From Kiloniellales bacterium (GTDB lineage Bacteria; Pseudomonadota; Alphaproteobacteria; Kiloniellales; JAKSBE01): 8,479 nt of DNA. Numbering within the stretch: the first letter of the stretch is position 1; each line of letters starts with the position of its first letter. The stretch spans positions 1 to 8,479 of the forward strand of contig JASJAL010000122.1 of assembly GCA_030067055.1 (NCBI GenBank). Reading direction: 5' to 3'. The notes beneath the pieces are model-generated. The model was not told where the DNA came from, searched no databases, and saw only the letters and a list, made by a program, of their open reading frames with translations. Position numbers and translations under genes: made by a program. Positions 1-6,029 of the stretch are shown here, piece after piece.

Positions 1-335
1 CCCAGGCCATAGGTGCGCACGATGTCCTCGTCCGCCTTCGAGGTGGTGAGGACGACGACAGGAATGCGCTGCAGGGCGGCGTCGGCCTTGATTTCCTCCA
101 AGGCCACGCGGCCATCCTTCTTCGGCATATTGAGATCGAGCAGGATGATGCCCGGAAACGGCTCGTCTCGCAGGTGCCCAAAGGACCCACGGCGATACAG
201 GTAATCCATCAGCTCTTCGCCATCCTTGACGAAGGTGACCGGGTTCGAAACGCAGTTCTCCTCGAACGCGTCCTTGATCATCAAACGGTCGTCCGGATCG
301 TCTTCCGCAACGAGTATCCCTATCGAACTTTGCAT
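1..335 (-). CDS. Rcp1/CheY-like single-domain response regulator, second copy (C-terminus beyond window)
   Basis: This is the 5' part of a response regulator gene, 111 complete codons, open from an ATG at 333-335 to the left edge. The translation starts MQSSIGILVAEDDPDD and contains the acidic pocket (E11, D12, D13), the phospho-acceptor Asp67 in LLDLNMPKKDG, and the switch threonines in VVVLTTSK. The conserved lysine and the C-terminal end lie off the window. It differs from the intact neighbour at 428-895 at 15 of 111 residues (hand count), none in the active site, so it looks functional and not decayed. A Shine-Dalgarno GGAAGGA lies 8 bases upstream. Receiver-only proteins of this kind take phosphate from a histidine kinase in the cytoplasm and act through protein partners. 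It is the distal gene of the leftward cluster and arose by tandem duplication; whether it still pairs with the same kinase is unknown. Confidence 0.9.
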   Translation of the reverse strand, partial: MQSSIGILVAEDDPDDRLMIKDAFEENCVSNPVTFVKDGEELMDYLYRRGSFGHLRDEPFPGIILLDLNMPKKDGRVALEEIKADAALQRIPVVVLTTSKADEDIVRTYGL

Positions 336-343
336 GCCAACGA

Positions 344-350
344 TCCTTCC
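344..350 (-). promoter_or_regulatory. Shine-Dalgarno of the second response regulator
   Basis: On the minus strand this reads GGAAGGA, 8 bases before the ATG at 335. The whole 24-base spacer 336-359 matches the corresponding spacer 896-919 at 23 of 24 bases, so the site came with the duplication and has changed less than the coding part. Confidence 0.7.
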
Positions 351-359
351 GATAGTCCG

Positions 360-425
360 CTAGTCTTGTGATCCCGGCAACGTGACGGTGAGTGCATCGG
401 CTTCAAGCTTTCTACGACCCGCATC
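360..425 (-). pseudogene. Remnant of a duplicated histidine kinase gene: C-terminal codons only
   Basis: Read on the minus strand, the 22 codons ending in TAG at 360-362 give DAGRRKLEAD followed by ALTVTLPGSQD and a stop. The full kinase at 920-2896 ends with AVFTVTLPVSQD and a stop in exactly the same place relative to the next response regulator. The last ten residues match at eight positions (TVTLP, SQD); the upstream ten match weakly (shared D, A and R). Nothing else of a kinase is present, because the stop codon of the other regulator lies at 428-430. This is therefore the tail of a lost second kinase. The exact right boundary is uncertain: 360-392 is well supported and 393-425 only by alignment without gaps. 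It cannot be translated as a gene of its own. Confidence 0.75.
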
Positions 426-427
426 GG

Positions 428-895
428 CTATTCGCTCGTCGTACTCACGGATGAGTCGGCAGGCGGAAGGGCAACGATCTCCAGCCAGTAGTCGCTCAGG
501 GTCTTGATCACACCGCATAGCCTGTCGAAGGTGACCGGCTTGGTGATGAAGGAGCTGACGCCCAGGCCATAGGTGCGCACGATGTCCTCGTCCGCCTTCG
601 AAGTGGTGAGAACGACGACAGGAATGCGCTGAAGGTCGGCGTCGGCCTTTATTTCCCTCAGGGCTACATGGCCATCCTTCTTCGGCATATTGAGATCAAG
701 CAGGATGATGCCCGGAAACGGCTCGCCTTGTAGGTGGCCGTAGGCCCCACGTCGATGCAGGTAATCCATCAGCTCTTCGCCATCATTGACGAAGGTGACC
801 GGATTCGAAACGCGGTTTTCGGCGAACGCGTCCTTGATCATCAAGCGGTCATCCGCATCATCTTCGGCTACGAGAACACTTATTGAGCTGTGCAT
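428..895 (-). CDS. Rcp1/CheY-like single-domain response regulator
   Basis: A complete 155-residue receiver domain protein with no output domain. Visible landmarks are the acidic pocket E11-D12-D13, phospho-acceptor Asp67 in LLDLNMPKKDG, Thr97/Thr98 in VVVLTTSK, and Lys119 in FITKP, which is the full catalytic set of a receiver. The ending with YWLEIVALPP is typical of the Rcp1-like class that accompanies phytochrome-type and other soluble PAS kinases. The ATG at 893-895 follows GGAAGGA by 8 bases. The gene begins 24 bases after the kinase stop, so the two are almost surely cotranscribed and form a cognate pair. Phosphate would pass from the kinase His to Asp67. With no DNA-binding or enzyme domain, the output must be through a partner protein or a further phosphorelay step, which the window does not show. 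Confidence 0.95.
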   Translation of the reverse strand: MHSSISVLVAEDDADDRLMIKDAFAENRVSNPVTFVNDGEELMDYLHRRGAYGHLQGEPFPGIILLDLNMPKKDGHVALREIKADADLQRIPVVVLTTSKADEDIVRTYGLGVSSFITKPVTFDRLCGVIKTLSDYWLEIVALPPADSSVSTTSE

Positions 896-950
896 GCCAG
901 CGATCCTTCCGATAGTCCGCTAGTCCTGTGAAACCGGTAAAGTGACGGTG
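561..950. repeat. Tandem direct repeat, copy B (first regulator plus kinase 3' end)
   Basis: Partner of the repeat at 1-390. It covers the first 111 codons of the intact regulator, the 24-base spacer and the last codons of the intact kinase gene. Because the repeat crosses the kinase-regulator junction, the duplicated unit was larger than one gene. Confidence 0.88.
904..910 (-). promoter_or_regulatory. Shine-Dalgarno of the first response regulator
   Basis: Reads GGAAGGA on the minus strand, 8 bases before the ATG at 895. It supports that ATG as the start and lies within the 24-base gap after the kinase stop codon. Confidence 0.7.
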
Positions 951-2896
951 AAGACGGCGCCTTGGTCCGGGCGGCCATCCGCATCTATGTCGCCGTGATG
1001 GCGTTCGACGATCTTCCGGCAGGTGGCAAGCCCGATCCCGGTTCCATCGTACTCTCCCCGACCATGAAGGCGCTGAAAGATGGTGAAGATCTGGGCCTTG
1101 TACTTGTTGTCGAAGCCGATCCCGTTGTCGGTAAAAGTAAATCGACAGATATCCGCACCTGATTGCGGCACGGACGCCGGCTCAATCGCCACCTGGATGC
1201 GGATTTCCGGTTTTTGATCTCGTCTGGAGAACTTGAGGGCATTGCCGAGCAGGTTCTGAAAGAGCTGGCGCATCTGCATTGCATCGGCATCGATTGTAGG
1301 AAGATCGTCGACGAGGATCTCGGCATCGGTTTCCTCGATCGCGACCTGGAGATCGGAAATCACCCCGGCGACGACGGTATTTAGGTCCGTTGGCTGGAAC
1401 GGCCGGGCGTTCGTCGTCACCCGCGAGAAATCGAGAAGATCGTTGATCAGCTGTCGCATCCGGACGACAGCATTTCCCATCCGATCCACGAAAACCTTTG
1501 CTTCGTCCGGAAGCTCATCGGCGTATTTCTGCGACAAGCGGCTGCCGAAGGCCTCGATCTTGCGGAGCGGCTCCTGCAGATCGTGCGAAGCGACGTAGGC
1601 GAAGTCCTGAAGCTCGCGATTGGAGCTCTCCAGCTTCTTCGTGTATTCGCGAAGGCGTTGCTCGTGGCGCTCGAGATCGGAAATATCCTGATAGGTCGCG
1701 ATCGAGCCGCCGTTCGGCATGGGTTCGTGCATCACCGCGATCACCCGCCCGTCCCGCAGGTGCTGTTTCAGCGTCGCCCGCTCCCGGCGTTTCGCATGGT
1801 CGGGCCGCTCGGTGATGGCGCGCTCGGCTTCCTCCGTAGTGTAGTTTCCGATCGAGACGCTGTACTCCATGATTTCCCGAAGCTTGATGCCGGGCTTCAC
1901 GATTTCCGGATCGAAGCCGTACATCTCCAGATAGCGCCGATTGCAGACCAGGAGGGTTTGTTCGTCGTCGAACATGCATAGGCCCTGGACCATGTAGTTC
2001 AGCGCCGTATCGAACTGAATGTTCTTTCTGCGTAACTCCTGCGTCATCCGCAGAATGTCAGCTTCTCGTTGCTTCAGCTCCGTGATGTCCGAGCGAATCC
2101 CGACGATCCCGCCATCTTCGGTCCGCTTTTCGTGAATCAGAATCCAGCGCCCGTCGGCCAGCTGGACTTCGTAGGGCGCATCAGGGTTCCGATGCTGCTT
2201 CAGGCGCCAGTTGAAGAATTCATCCCGTCCCATCGCTCCGGTGTTGAAGCCGGCCCGGTCCACCCCTTCGCGAAGCATCGCCTCGAACGAGGCACCCGGC
2301 GCTATGAGGTCAGCAATGTGCGGATTGAATTCCACGTACTTGCGATTGTAGATGACGAGCCGGTCGTCGGCGTCGTAGAGCGCGAACCCATCCGCCATCC
2401 CCTCGAGCGCATGGGTCATACGCTCACGCGCGAGGTATGCCAAATGCGCCGCATCCTCGTTCAGGCTCGCAGTTTCGCGATCCTCGCTGACGACACGGAC
2501 GGTTTCGACCAGAGATCCGTTTTCCAGGCAGGCGCGCGTAATCTCCAGCTGCTGCCCGCTTGGGTTTTGAAGCTCGAAACTGGAGATCCTGCCGGCCTGG
2601 ATCTGCCGCGTAATCAACAGAACGCGACTTTCGATCCTTTCCGGGCTCAGGTTGTTTCGCGTGAGGTTGAGTCGAATCAAGTCCTGGATCGATCGCCCAG
2701 GACATACATCTTCGTCCGAATAGCCAAAAAGACTGGCATAGCGAGAGTTGCACTGGACGAGCGACAGGCTCGCGTCGAAGAGCGCAAGGCCGACCTTGGC
2801 GCCTTCCATCAGATCAGCCAGGCTTCTTGTCGTGTCGGACGAAGCCTCGGCGGGCTCCGCGCCAAATTGAGTCCTTTTAATATTTGCGCCAGCCAT
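920..2896 (-). CDS. Cytoplasmic sensor histidine kinase with three PAS domains
   Basis: A 658-residue kinase from the ATG at 2894-2896. Three PAS-like sensor modules lie at about 26-138, 159-276 and 296-411; the second and third share the pattern of an LEGMADGFALYD or LNYMVQGLCMFD opening followed by YNRKY or CNRRY. Short coiled-coil linkers follow (about 271-293 and 408-433). The HisKA domain has the H-box ASHDLQEPLRKI with phosphorylated His438. The ATPase domain has the N-box NLLGNALKF (Asn548), the G1 box DNGIGFD at 590-596 and the G2 box GTGIGLA at 618-624, so all catalytic elements are present. There is no signal peptide or membrane helix, so it senses a cytoplasmic cue; the ligand is not evident. 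A TTG at 2915-2917 in frame would add seven residues but has no Shine-Dalgarno. The ATG has only a weak GGGG 8 bases upstream, so the start is uncertain. It sits 3' of the TRAP genes and 24 bases before its likely partner regulator. Confidence 0.92.
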   Translation of the reverse strand: MAGANIKRTQFGAEPAEASSDTTRSLADLMEGAKVGLALFDASLSLVQCNSRYASLFGYSDEDVCPGRSIQDLIRLNLTRNNLSPERIESRVLLITRQIQAGRISSFELQNPSGQQLEITRACLENGSLVETVRVVSEDRETASLNEDAAHLAYLARERMTHALEGMADGFALYDADDRLVIYNRKYVEFNPHIADLIAPGASFEAMLREGVDRAGFNTGAMGRDEFFNWRLKQHRNPDAPYEVQLADGRWILIHEKRTEDGGIVGIRSDITELKQREADILRMTQELRRKNIQFDTALNYMVQGLCMFDDEQTLLVCNRRYLEMYGFDPEIVKPGIKLREIMEYSVSIGNYTTEEAERAITERPDHAKRRERATLKQHLRDGRVIAVMHEPMPNGGSIATYQDISDLERHEQRLREYTKKLESSNRELQDFAYVASHDLQEPLRKIEAFGSRLSQKYADELPDEAKVFVDRMGNAVVRMRQLINDLLDFSRVTTNARPFQPTDLNTVVAGVISDLQVAIEETDAEILVDDLPTIDADAMQMRQLFQNLLGNALKFSRRDQKPEIRIQVAIEPASVPQSGADICRFTFTDNGIGFDNKYKAQIFTIFQRLHGRGEYDGTGIGLATCRKIVERHHGDIDADGRPDQGAVFTVTLPVSQD

Positions 2897-2933
2897 AGTT
2901 TGCGCCCCAATATTCAACTAAACGATAGGTTAC

Positions 2934-2958
2934 TTAATGATCGCGACGATCTGATTAA
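2934..2958. repeat. Compact inverted repeat between dctM and the kinase gene
   Basis: On the plus strand the arms are TTAAT-GATCG and CGATC-ATTAA, separated by a three-base loop CGA, with a two-base bulge (TG) in the right arm. That is ten paired bases. No T-run follows on the minus strand, so it is not a standard intrinsic terminator. It could be a protein-binding dyad, an mRNA-processing or stabilising hairpin that sets kinase expression below that of the transporter, or chance. It lies in the 77-base gap before the kinase ATG, which otherwise holds nothing recognisable. Confidence 0.45.
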
Positions 2959-2973
2959 CGAAGCGGTGACCTC

Positions 2974-4272
2974 TCATAATGTGCTCGGCAGATGCAGCGC
3001 CATCTGTGGGAAGTACCAGACGAGAAAAAGCATCAGAATCATGAGCATAAACAGCGGTGCAGCAGCACGGGCGATGTAGAGGATGTCGAGTTTTGTCATC
3101 GATTGAATGACGAATAGATTGAAGCCGACGGGCGGCGTGATCTGGGCGGTTTCGACAAGGATGACGAGAAAGATTCCGAACCAGATCGTATCGATTCCGG
3201 CCTGTCGGATCATGGGCTCTATTACGGCCATGGTGAGAACTACGGCCGAGATTCCGTCAAGGAACATGCCGAGAATTATGTAGAAGATCCCGAGCAGCAA
3301 GAGAAGCTGACCCGAGCTGAGATTGAGAGTCGAGATCGCCTCCGCGATGCTTCGCGGAATACCCGTGTAGCCCATCGACAAGGTCACGGTAGCCGATCCC
3401 GCGAGTATCAGCCCGATCATGCAGGAGGTCTTGAGCCCGCCCTTCACGCCCTCGACGAAGGTGGCGACGGACAGGCTCCCATCGAGATGCGACAAGGCCA
3501 AGGCGCCCAGGACGCCGAGAGCGGCCGCCTCTGTCGCCGTCAGGAAGCCGAAATAGATCGACCCCAGAATGACGCCGATCAAGCCGATCAGAGGCAGCAG
3601 CGAGAGGGCCTGGGACAGCCCGGCCGCCGACGCCTCCTCTTCCTCCGCGACCGTTGAAGCCTCGCCCTTCGCAAGCGACCACAGTGCGACATAAGCGACG
3701 AAGAGGAGCGCCAAGACCACTGCTGGTCCAATTCCGGCCATGAAGAGCTTGGGAATGGATTCGTTGATGCTCACGCCATAGACGATCAAGATGATCGAGG
3801 GTGGCATCAGCAAACCCAGGGTGCCGGCCCCGGCCAGGCTGCCAACCGCCATCGACTCCGGATAGCCCCGTCGTCTGAGCTCGGGCAAGGAGATCTTGCC
3901 GACCGTCGAGACCGTGGCGGCGGATGACCCGGAGATCGCAGCGAAGAGCGTACAGCCAGCAATGTTCACGTGAAGCAATCGACCCGGCAGATGCCGAACG
4001 ATTGGCGCAAGACCGCTGAAGAGCCGCGATCCCATGCCCGAGCGGGTGAGGATCTCTCCCATCCAGACGAATAAGGGCAGGGCCACCAGGGGCCAGCTGG
4101 AAAGGGAGCTCCAGATCGTCGTCGCCATCGCGTCGCCGGCGGGACGCGTCGTGAGGAGTTCGATCCCGATAAGGCCGACGCCGAGAAGAGCCAAGCCGAC
4201 CCAAACCCCACCGCCCAGGAGGACGAGGAGAGTGGCGACGTAAAGGGCGATGGTTAGGGTTTCCCAGCTCAT
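2974..4272 (-). CDS. dctM: TRAP transporter large permease subunit (DctM type)
   Basis: A very hydrophobic 432-residue protein with about a dozen membrane segments, the usual length for the large TRAP subunit, which carries out substrate translocation driven by an ion gradient, normally sodium. Family signatures are AISGSSAATVSTVGK from about residue 112, the LGLLMPPSI turn near 155, ATEAAALG near 246 and ITPPVGFNLFV near 378. A short acidic loop (TVAEEEEASAAG, about 207-218) separates the two halves. The ATG at 4270-4272 is chosen because it gives the normal N-terminus MSWETLTIALY and lies 7 bases after the dctQ stop. A TTG at 4330-4332 would add 20 residues and overlap dctQ by more than 50 bases. 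The Shine-Dalgarno is poor, so translational coupling to dctQ is likely. The substrate cannot be told from this subunit. Confidence 0.93.
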   Translation of the reverse strand: MSWETLTIALYVATLLVLLGGGVWVGLALLGVGLIGIELLTTRPAGDAMATTIWSSLSSWPLVALPLFVWMGEILTRSGMGSRLFSGLAPIVRHLPGRLLHVNIAGCTLFAAISGSSAATVSTVGKISLPELRRRGYPESMAVGSLAGAGTLGLLMPPSIILIVYGVSINESIPKLFMAGIGPAVVLALLFVAYVALWSLAKGEASTVAEEEEASAAGLSQALSLLPLIGLIGVILGSIYFGFLTATEAAALGVLGALALSHLDGSLSVATFVEGVKGGLKTSCMIGLILAGSATVTLSMGYTGIPRSIAEAISTLNLSSGQLLLLLGIFYIILGMFLDGISAVVLTMAVIEPMIRQAGIDTIWFGIFLVILVETAQITPPVGFNLFVIQSMTKLDILYIARAAAPLFMLMILMLFLVWYFPQMALHLPSTL

Positions 4273-4279
4273 TTCAGAT

Positions 4280-4789
4280 TCAGGAAGCTTGAGCCGCGGG
4301 GATAGGGCGGCGTAAGTCTTGAACGCTCTCAATCAGAGAGTCCGCCAGGGCAATCGCGAAGAGGACGGATCCCAGTGCCATGCCGGATTGCGGAATCCAA
4401 AGGGGTGTCGCGTCGGCACCCTGGCTGATCTCGCCGATTTGGTAAGACACCTGCGCCATCCGACACATAAAGACGGCCAGCAAGCTCGCGAGACCGAAGC
4501 CAACCGCCAGGCAAATGAGCTCCGCCGTGCGACGCCGCGCGCCGCCCAAGCGGTCGATCAACAGCGAGACGCGGATGTGGGCGGCGTTGCGGAAGGCATA
4601 GGCAAGAGGCAGGAAAAAGCTGTTGGCCATGGCATAACCGGCAAGCTCCGGTGCCCCCGCGAGAGGGGCCGCCATCCAGCGGAAAACTGCCTGGGCAACG
4701 ACCAGGACAACGATCCCGATCAGGCAGAGCCCACCGACCGCAGCGCCCAAAGCGTAAAGGGCGTCAACGACGCCGCGGGTCCCAGCCAC
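4280..4789 (-). CDS. dctQ: TRAP transporter small membrane subunit (DctQ type)
   Basis: A 169-residue protein with four predicted membrane helices (about 10-38, 48-66, 88-114 and 134-155), the arrangement of the small TRAP subunit that pairs with the large permease and helps dock the binding protein. Family-like motifs are AFRNAAHIRVSLL (about 65-77) and TPLWIPQSGMALG (about 128-140). The start is taken as GTG at 4787-4789 because AGGGG lies 7 bases upstream and the gene then begins 16 bases after the dctP stop. An in-frame GTG at 4865-4867 would add 26 residues of low-complexity sequence encoded inside the dctP 3' end (62-base overlap) and looks like a shadow. The sequence is more diverged than dctM, as is usual for this subunit. 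Confidence 0.88.
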   Translation of the reverse strand: MAGTRGVVDALYALGAAVGGLCLIGIVVLVVAQAVFRWMAAPLAGAPELAGYAMANSFFLPLAYAFRNAAHIRVSLLIDRLGGARRRTAELICLAVGFGLASLLAVFMCRMAQVSYQIGEISQGADATPLWIPQSGMALGSVLFAIALADSLIESVQDLRRPIPAAQAS

Positions 4790-4796
4790 GATTTTG

Positions 4797-4801
4797 CCCC
4801 T
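4797..4801 (-). promoter_or_regulatory. Shine-Dalgarno deciding the dctQ GTG start
   Basis: On the minus strand it reads AGGGG, 7 bases before GTG 4789 and just after the dctP stop at 4806-4808. This favours the shorter 169-residue dctQ over the upstream GTG. Confidence 0.6.
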
Positions 4802-4805
4802 GGTT

Positions 4806-5810
4806 TCAGCGGCGTTCTGCGAACTGCCGATTGCTGCGGTAGACCGACAGCACGCCCTGGCCGGCACTGCCCGCTTCTTCGAGCCACTCTTCGGTCATCT
4901 TCTTGCCGATTTCCTTGACCCCGCGCGCCAGTTCCTCGCTCGGCGGCAGGACCGACATGCCGTTCTCCTGCAGGGTCACGAGGTATTGATCGGCCAGCTC
5001 TTCCGACCTGGCCCAGCCGGCGGCCTCCGCCATCGCTGCGGCGCCACGGACGAGGTCACGCGTCCTCTGGTCGAGACCATCCCAGGCTTCCTTGTTCACG
5101 AAGACCATGTTCTTCGGAAGCCAGGCCTGGAGATTGTAAAAGTGCGACAGATGTTCCCAGACCTTACGGTCGACTCCCGTCGCGCCCGAGGTAATGAGCG
5201 AGTTCGCCACGCCGGTCGCCAAAGCCTGCGACAGCTCCGCGGTCTCGATCTGCGTCGGGGTCGCGCCCATCAGCTGAGCAAGCCGCGACGTCGCGGGGTT
5301 GTAGGCGCGGAACTTCATGCCACGCATATCGCGGACAGCGTTGATCGCCCTGTCCGCATAGAGGCCCTGAGGGGGCCATGGCGTCGCATAGAGAAGGACC
5401 AAGTTCTGTTCGGCCAGCAGCCTCTCGATCTCCGGTTTGGAGGATTGGTAGAGGCGCCAAGCCTGGTCAAAGCTGGTGGCCAGGAAGGGAACCGCATCGA
5501 TGCCAAAGATCGGGTTCTCGTTCGACAGCGCCGACATGAGACGTTCGCCGATCTGCGCCTGACCCGTCTGAACCGCCCGCTTGATCTCTCCACCGGAGAA
5601 AAGCGAACCTCCAGCATGGACGACGATCTCGAGCTCCCCGTTGGTGGCCCGCTGGACGGCCTTCGCAAACATCATGGCGGTCTGGGAGTGGAAATTGCCC
5701 GGCGCATACGCCATGGGCATATCCCACTTCTCGCCCGCTGTGAGCGACGTGATGGGCGCGCAAACCGTGACCGCGATGGAAAGAACCAAAGAGCGAACCA
5801 GGTGTCTCAT
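4806..5810 (-). CDS. dctP: TRAP transporter periplasmic solute-binding protein (DctP type)
   Basis: A 334-residue extracytoplasmic binding protein. From the ATG at 5808-5810 it begins with a good signal peptide: basic MRHLVR, hydrophobic SLVLSIAVTVCAPITS, and a likely cleavage after SLTA (about residue 25), leaving a mature start GEKW. The mature part shows DctP-family features: AYAPGNFHS, GELEIVVHAGGSLF, and KFRAYNPATSRLAQLMGATP, where Arg168 is the expected carboxylate-binding arginine. Length is normal. In-frame starts further upstream (ATG 5826-5828, TTG 5877-5879) would place hydrophilic residues before the signal peptide. GGAA 9 bases before 5810 is a modest ribosome site. It captures an organic acid, probably a carboxylate judging from the arginine, and delivers it to DctQM. 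The exact substrate is not deducible. It is the first gene of the leftward set, next to the candidate promoter. Confidence 0.93.
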   Translation of the reverse strand: MRHLVRSLVLSIAVTVCAPITSLTAGEKWDMPMAYAPGNFHSQTAMMFAKAVQRATNGELEIVVHAGGSLFSGGEIKRAVQTGQAQIGERLMSALSNENPIFGIDAVPFLATSFDQAWRLYQSSKPEIERLLAEQNLVLLYATPWPPQGLYADRAINAVRDMRGMKFRAYNPATSRLAQLMGATPTQIETAELSQALATGVANSLITSGATGVDRKVWEHLSHFYNLQAWLPKNMVFVNKEAWDGLDQRTRDLVRGAAAMAEAAGWARSEELADQYLVTLQENGMSVLPPSEELARGVKEIGKKMTEEWLEEAGSAGQGVLSVYRSNRQFAERR

Positions 5811-5897
5811 CTTCTGACGTTCCGTCATGTCATTTGGAATGGTCTCTAGGCGCAAGCCATCCTCCCGACAAAACGTCAATTAACAATTAAAAGAAAA

Positions 5898-5927
5898 TTG
5901 ACAGATTCCTAAGGCAAAAAGAATAGA
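5898..5927 (+). promoter_or_regulatory. Candidate rightward promoter
   Basis: A perfect TTGACA at 5898-5903 is followed at 17-18 bases by weak -10 candidates (GAATAG or AATAGA, at best three of six matches). If used, it would give a leader of about 95 bases to the ATG at 6030. It overlaps the candidate leftward promoter, so the two would compete. The weak -10 keeps this tentative. Confidence 0.22.
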
Positions 5928-5949
5928 GCGGTCTATTTTTAATTGTAAA
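5920..5949 (-). promoter_or_regulatory. Candidate promoter of the TRAP operon
   Basis: On the minus strand the -35 is TTTACA (5949-5944, five of six matches), an 18-base spacer follows, and the -10 is TATTCT (5925-5920, four of six). Transcription would begin near 5913, leaving about a 100-base leader before the dctP ATG. This is a sequence match by eye only. Confidence 0.3.
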
Positions 5950-6029
5950 TTAGTTTTTCGACGCCATAACGATGAAAATCACTGAATATCGGTTCTACTT
6001 CTCAAATATAGAAGAAATCATCTAGTCTG

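Larger units (their letters stand above)
1..390. repeat. Tandem direct repeat, copy A (second regulator plus kinase tail)
   Basis: Matches 561-950 with a constant offset of 560 bases and no gaps. Hand count gives about 46 differences in 390 bases, near 88% identity, with similarity fading after 390. The left end is set by the window, so the repeat probably continues to the end of the second regulator gene. The changes are scattered and leave the reading frame intact, which suggests an old duplication kept under selection. Confidence 0.88.
5878..5951. repeat. 15-bp inverted repeat, candidate operator
   Basis: The left arm AATTAACAATTAAAA (5878-5892) and the right arm TTTTAATTGTAAATT (5937-5951) are reverse complements at 14 of 15 positions, with an uninterrupted core of ten (ACAATTAAAA/TTTTAATTGT). 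The spacer is 44 bases. The right arm covers the -35 element of the candidate dctP promoter, and the left arm is five bases from a TTGACA on the plus strand. Two half-sites at this distance suit a regulator that loops or binds cooperatively. AT-rich sequence makes chance dyads commoner, which limits confidence. Confidence 0.5.
5811..6029. promoter_or_regulatory. AT-rich divergent promoter region
   Basis: This 219-base non-coding stretch separates the leftward TRAP operon from the rightward membrane transporter gene. From about 5870 it is markedly AT-rich against GC-rich neighbours. It holds a 15-bp inverted repeat (5878-5951), a smaller one with arms GTCAATT 5875-5881 and AATTGAC 5896-5902, and promoter-like hexamers on both strands. 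Near 6000-6014 a five-base hairpin (CTTCT/AGAAG) overlaps the only purine-rich stretch before the rightward ATG. No reading frame or RNA gene was recognised. Shared regulation of the two flanking transport systems is plausible but unproved. Confidence 0.6.

Noticed and set aside
13..371. Small plus-strand frames across the left edge
   Set aside because: They lie opposite the second response regulator, whose minus-strand translation matches the intact copy at 96 of 111 residues.
1..950. Insertion sequence or integron as the cause of the repeat
   Set aside because: The repeat consists of regulator and kinase coding sequence with intact frames; no transposase, terminal inverted repeats or attachment site is visible.
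2069..3079. 336-codon open frame on the plus strand opposite the kinase N-terminus
   Set aside because: It is antisense to a kinase with clear PAS domains, its translation resembles no family, and long antisense frames are common in GC-rich genes. It also runs into the end of dctM without any ribosome site.
4787..4867. Longer dctQ beginning at GTG 4867
   Set aside because: The extra 26 residues lie in the dctP coding end and lack DctQ similarity, while GTG 4789 has an AGGGG ribosome site at good spacing.
4794..5849. 351-codon open frame on the plus strand opposite dctP
   Set aside because: Antisense shadow of a well-supported DctP-type gene; the translation is arginine-rich with no signal peptide or domain, and the signal peptide and family motifs are on the minus strand.
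5870..6029. tRNA, riboswitch or small RNA gene in the AT-rich region
   Set aside because: No cloverleaf, conserved aptamer or hairpin followed by a T-run was found; the dyads fit operators better.
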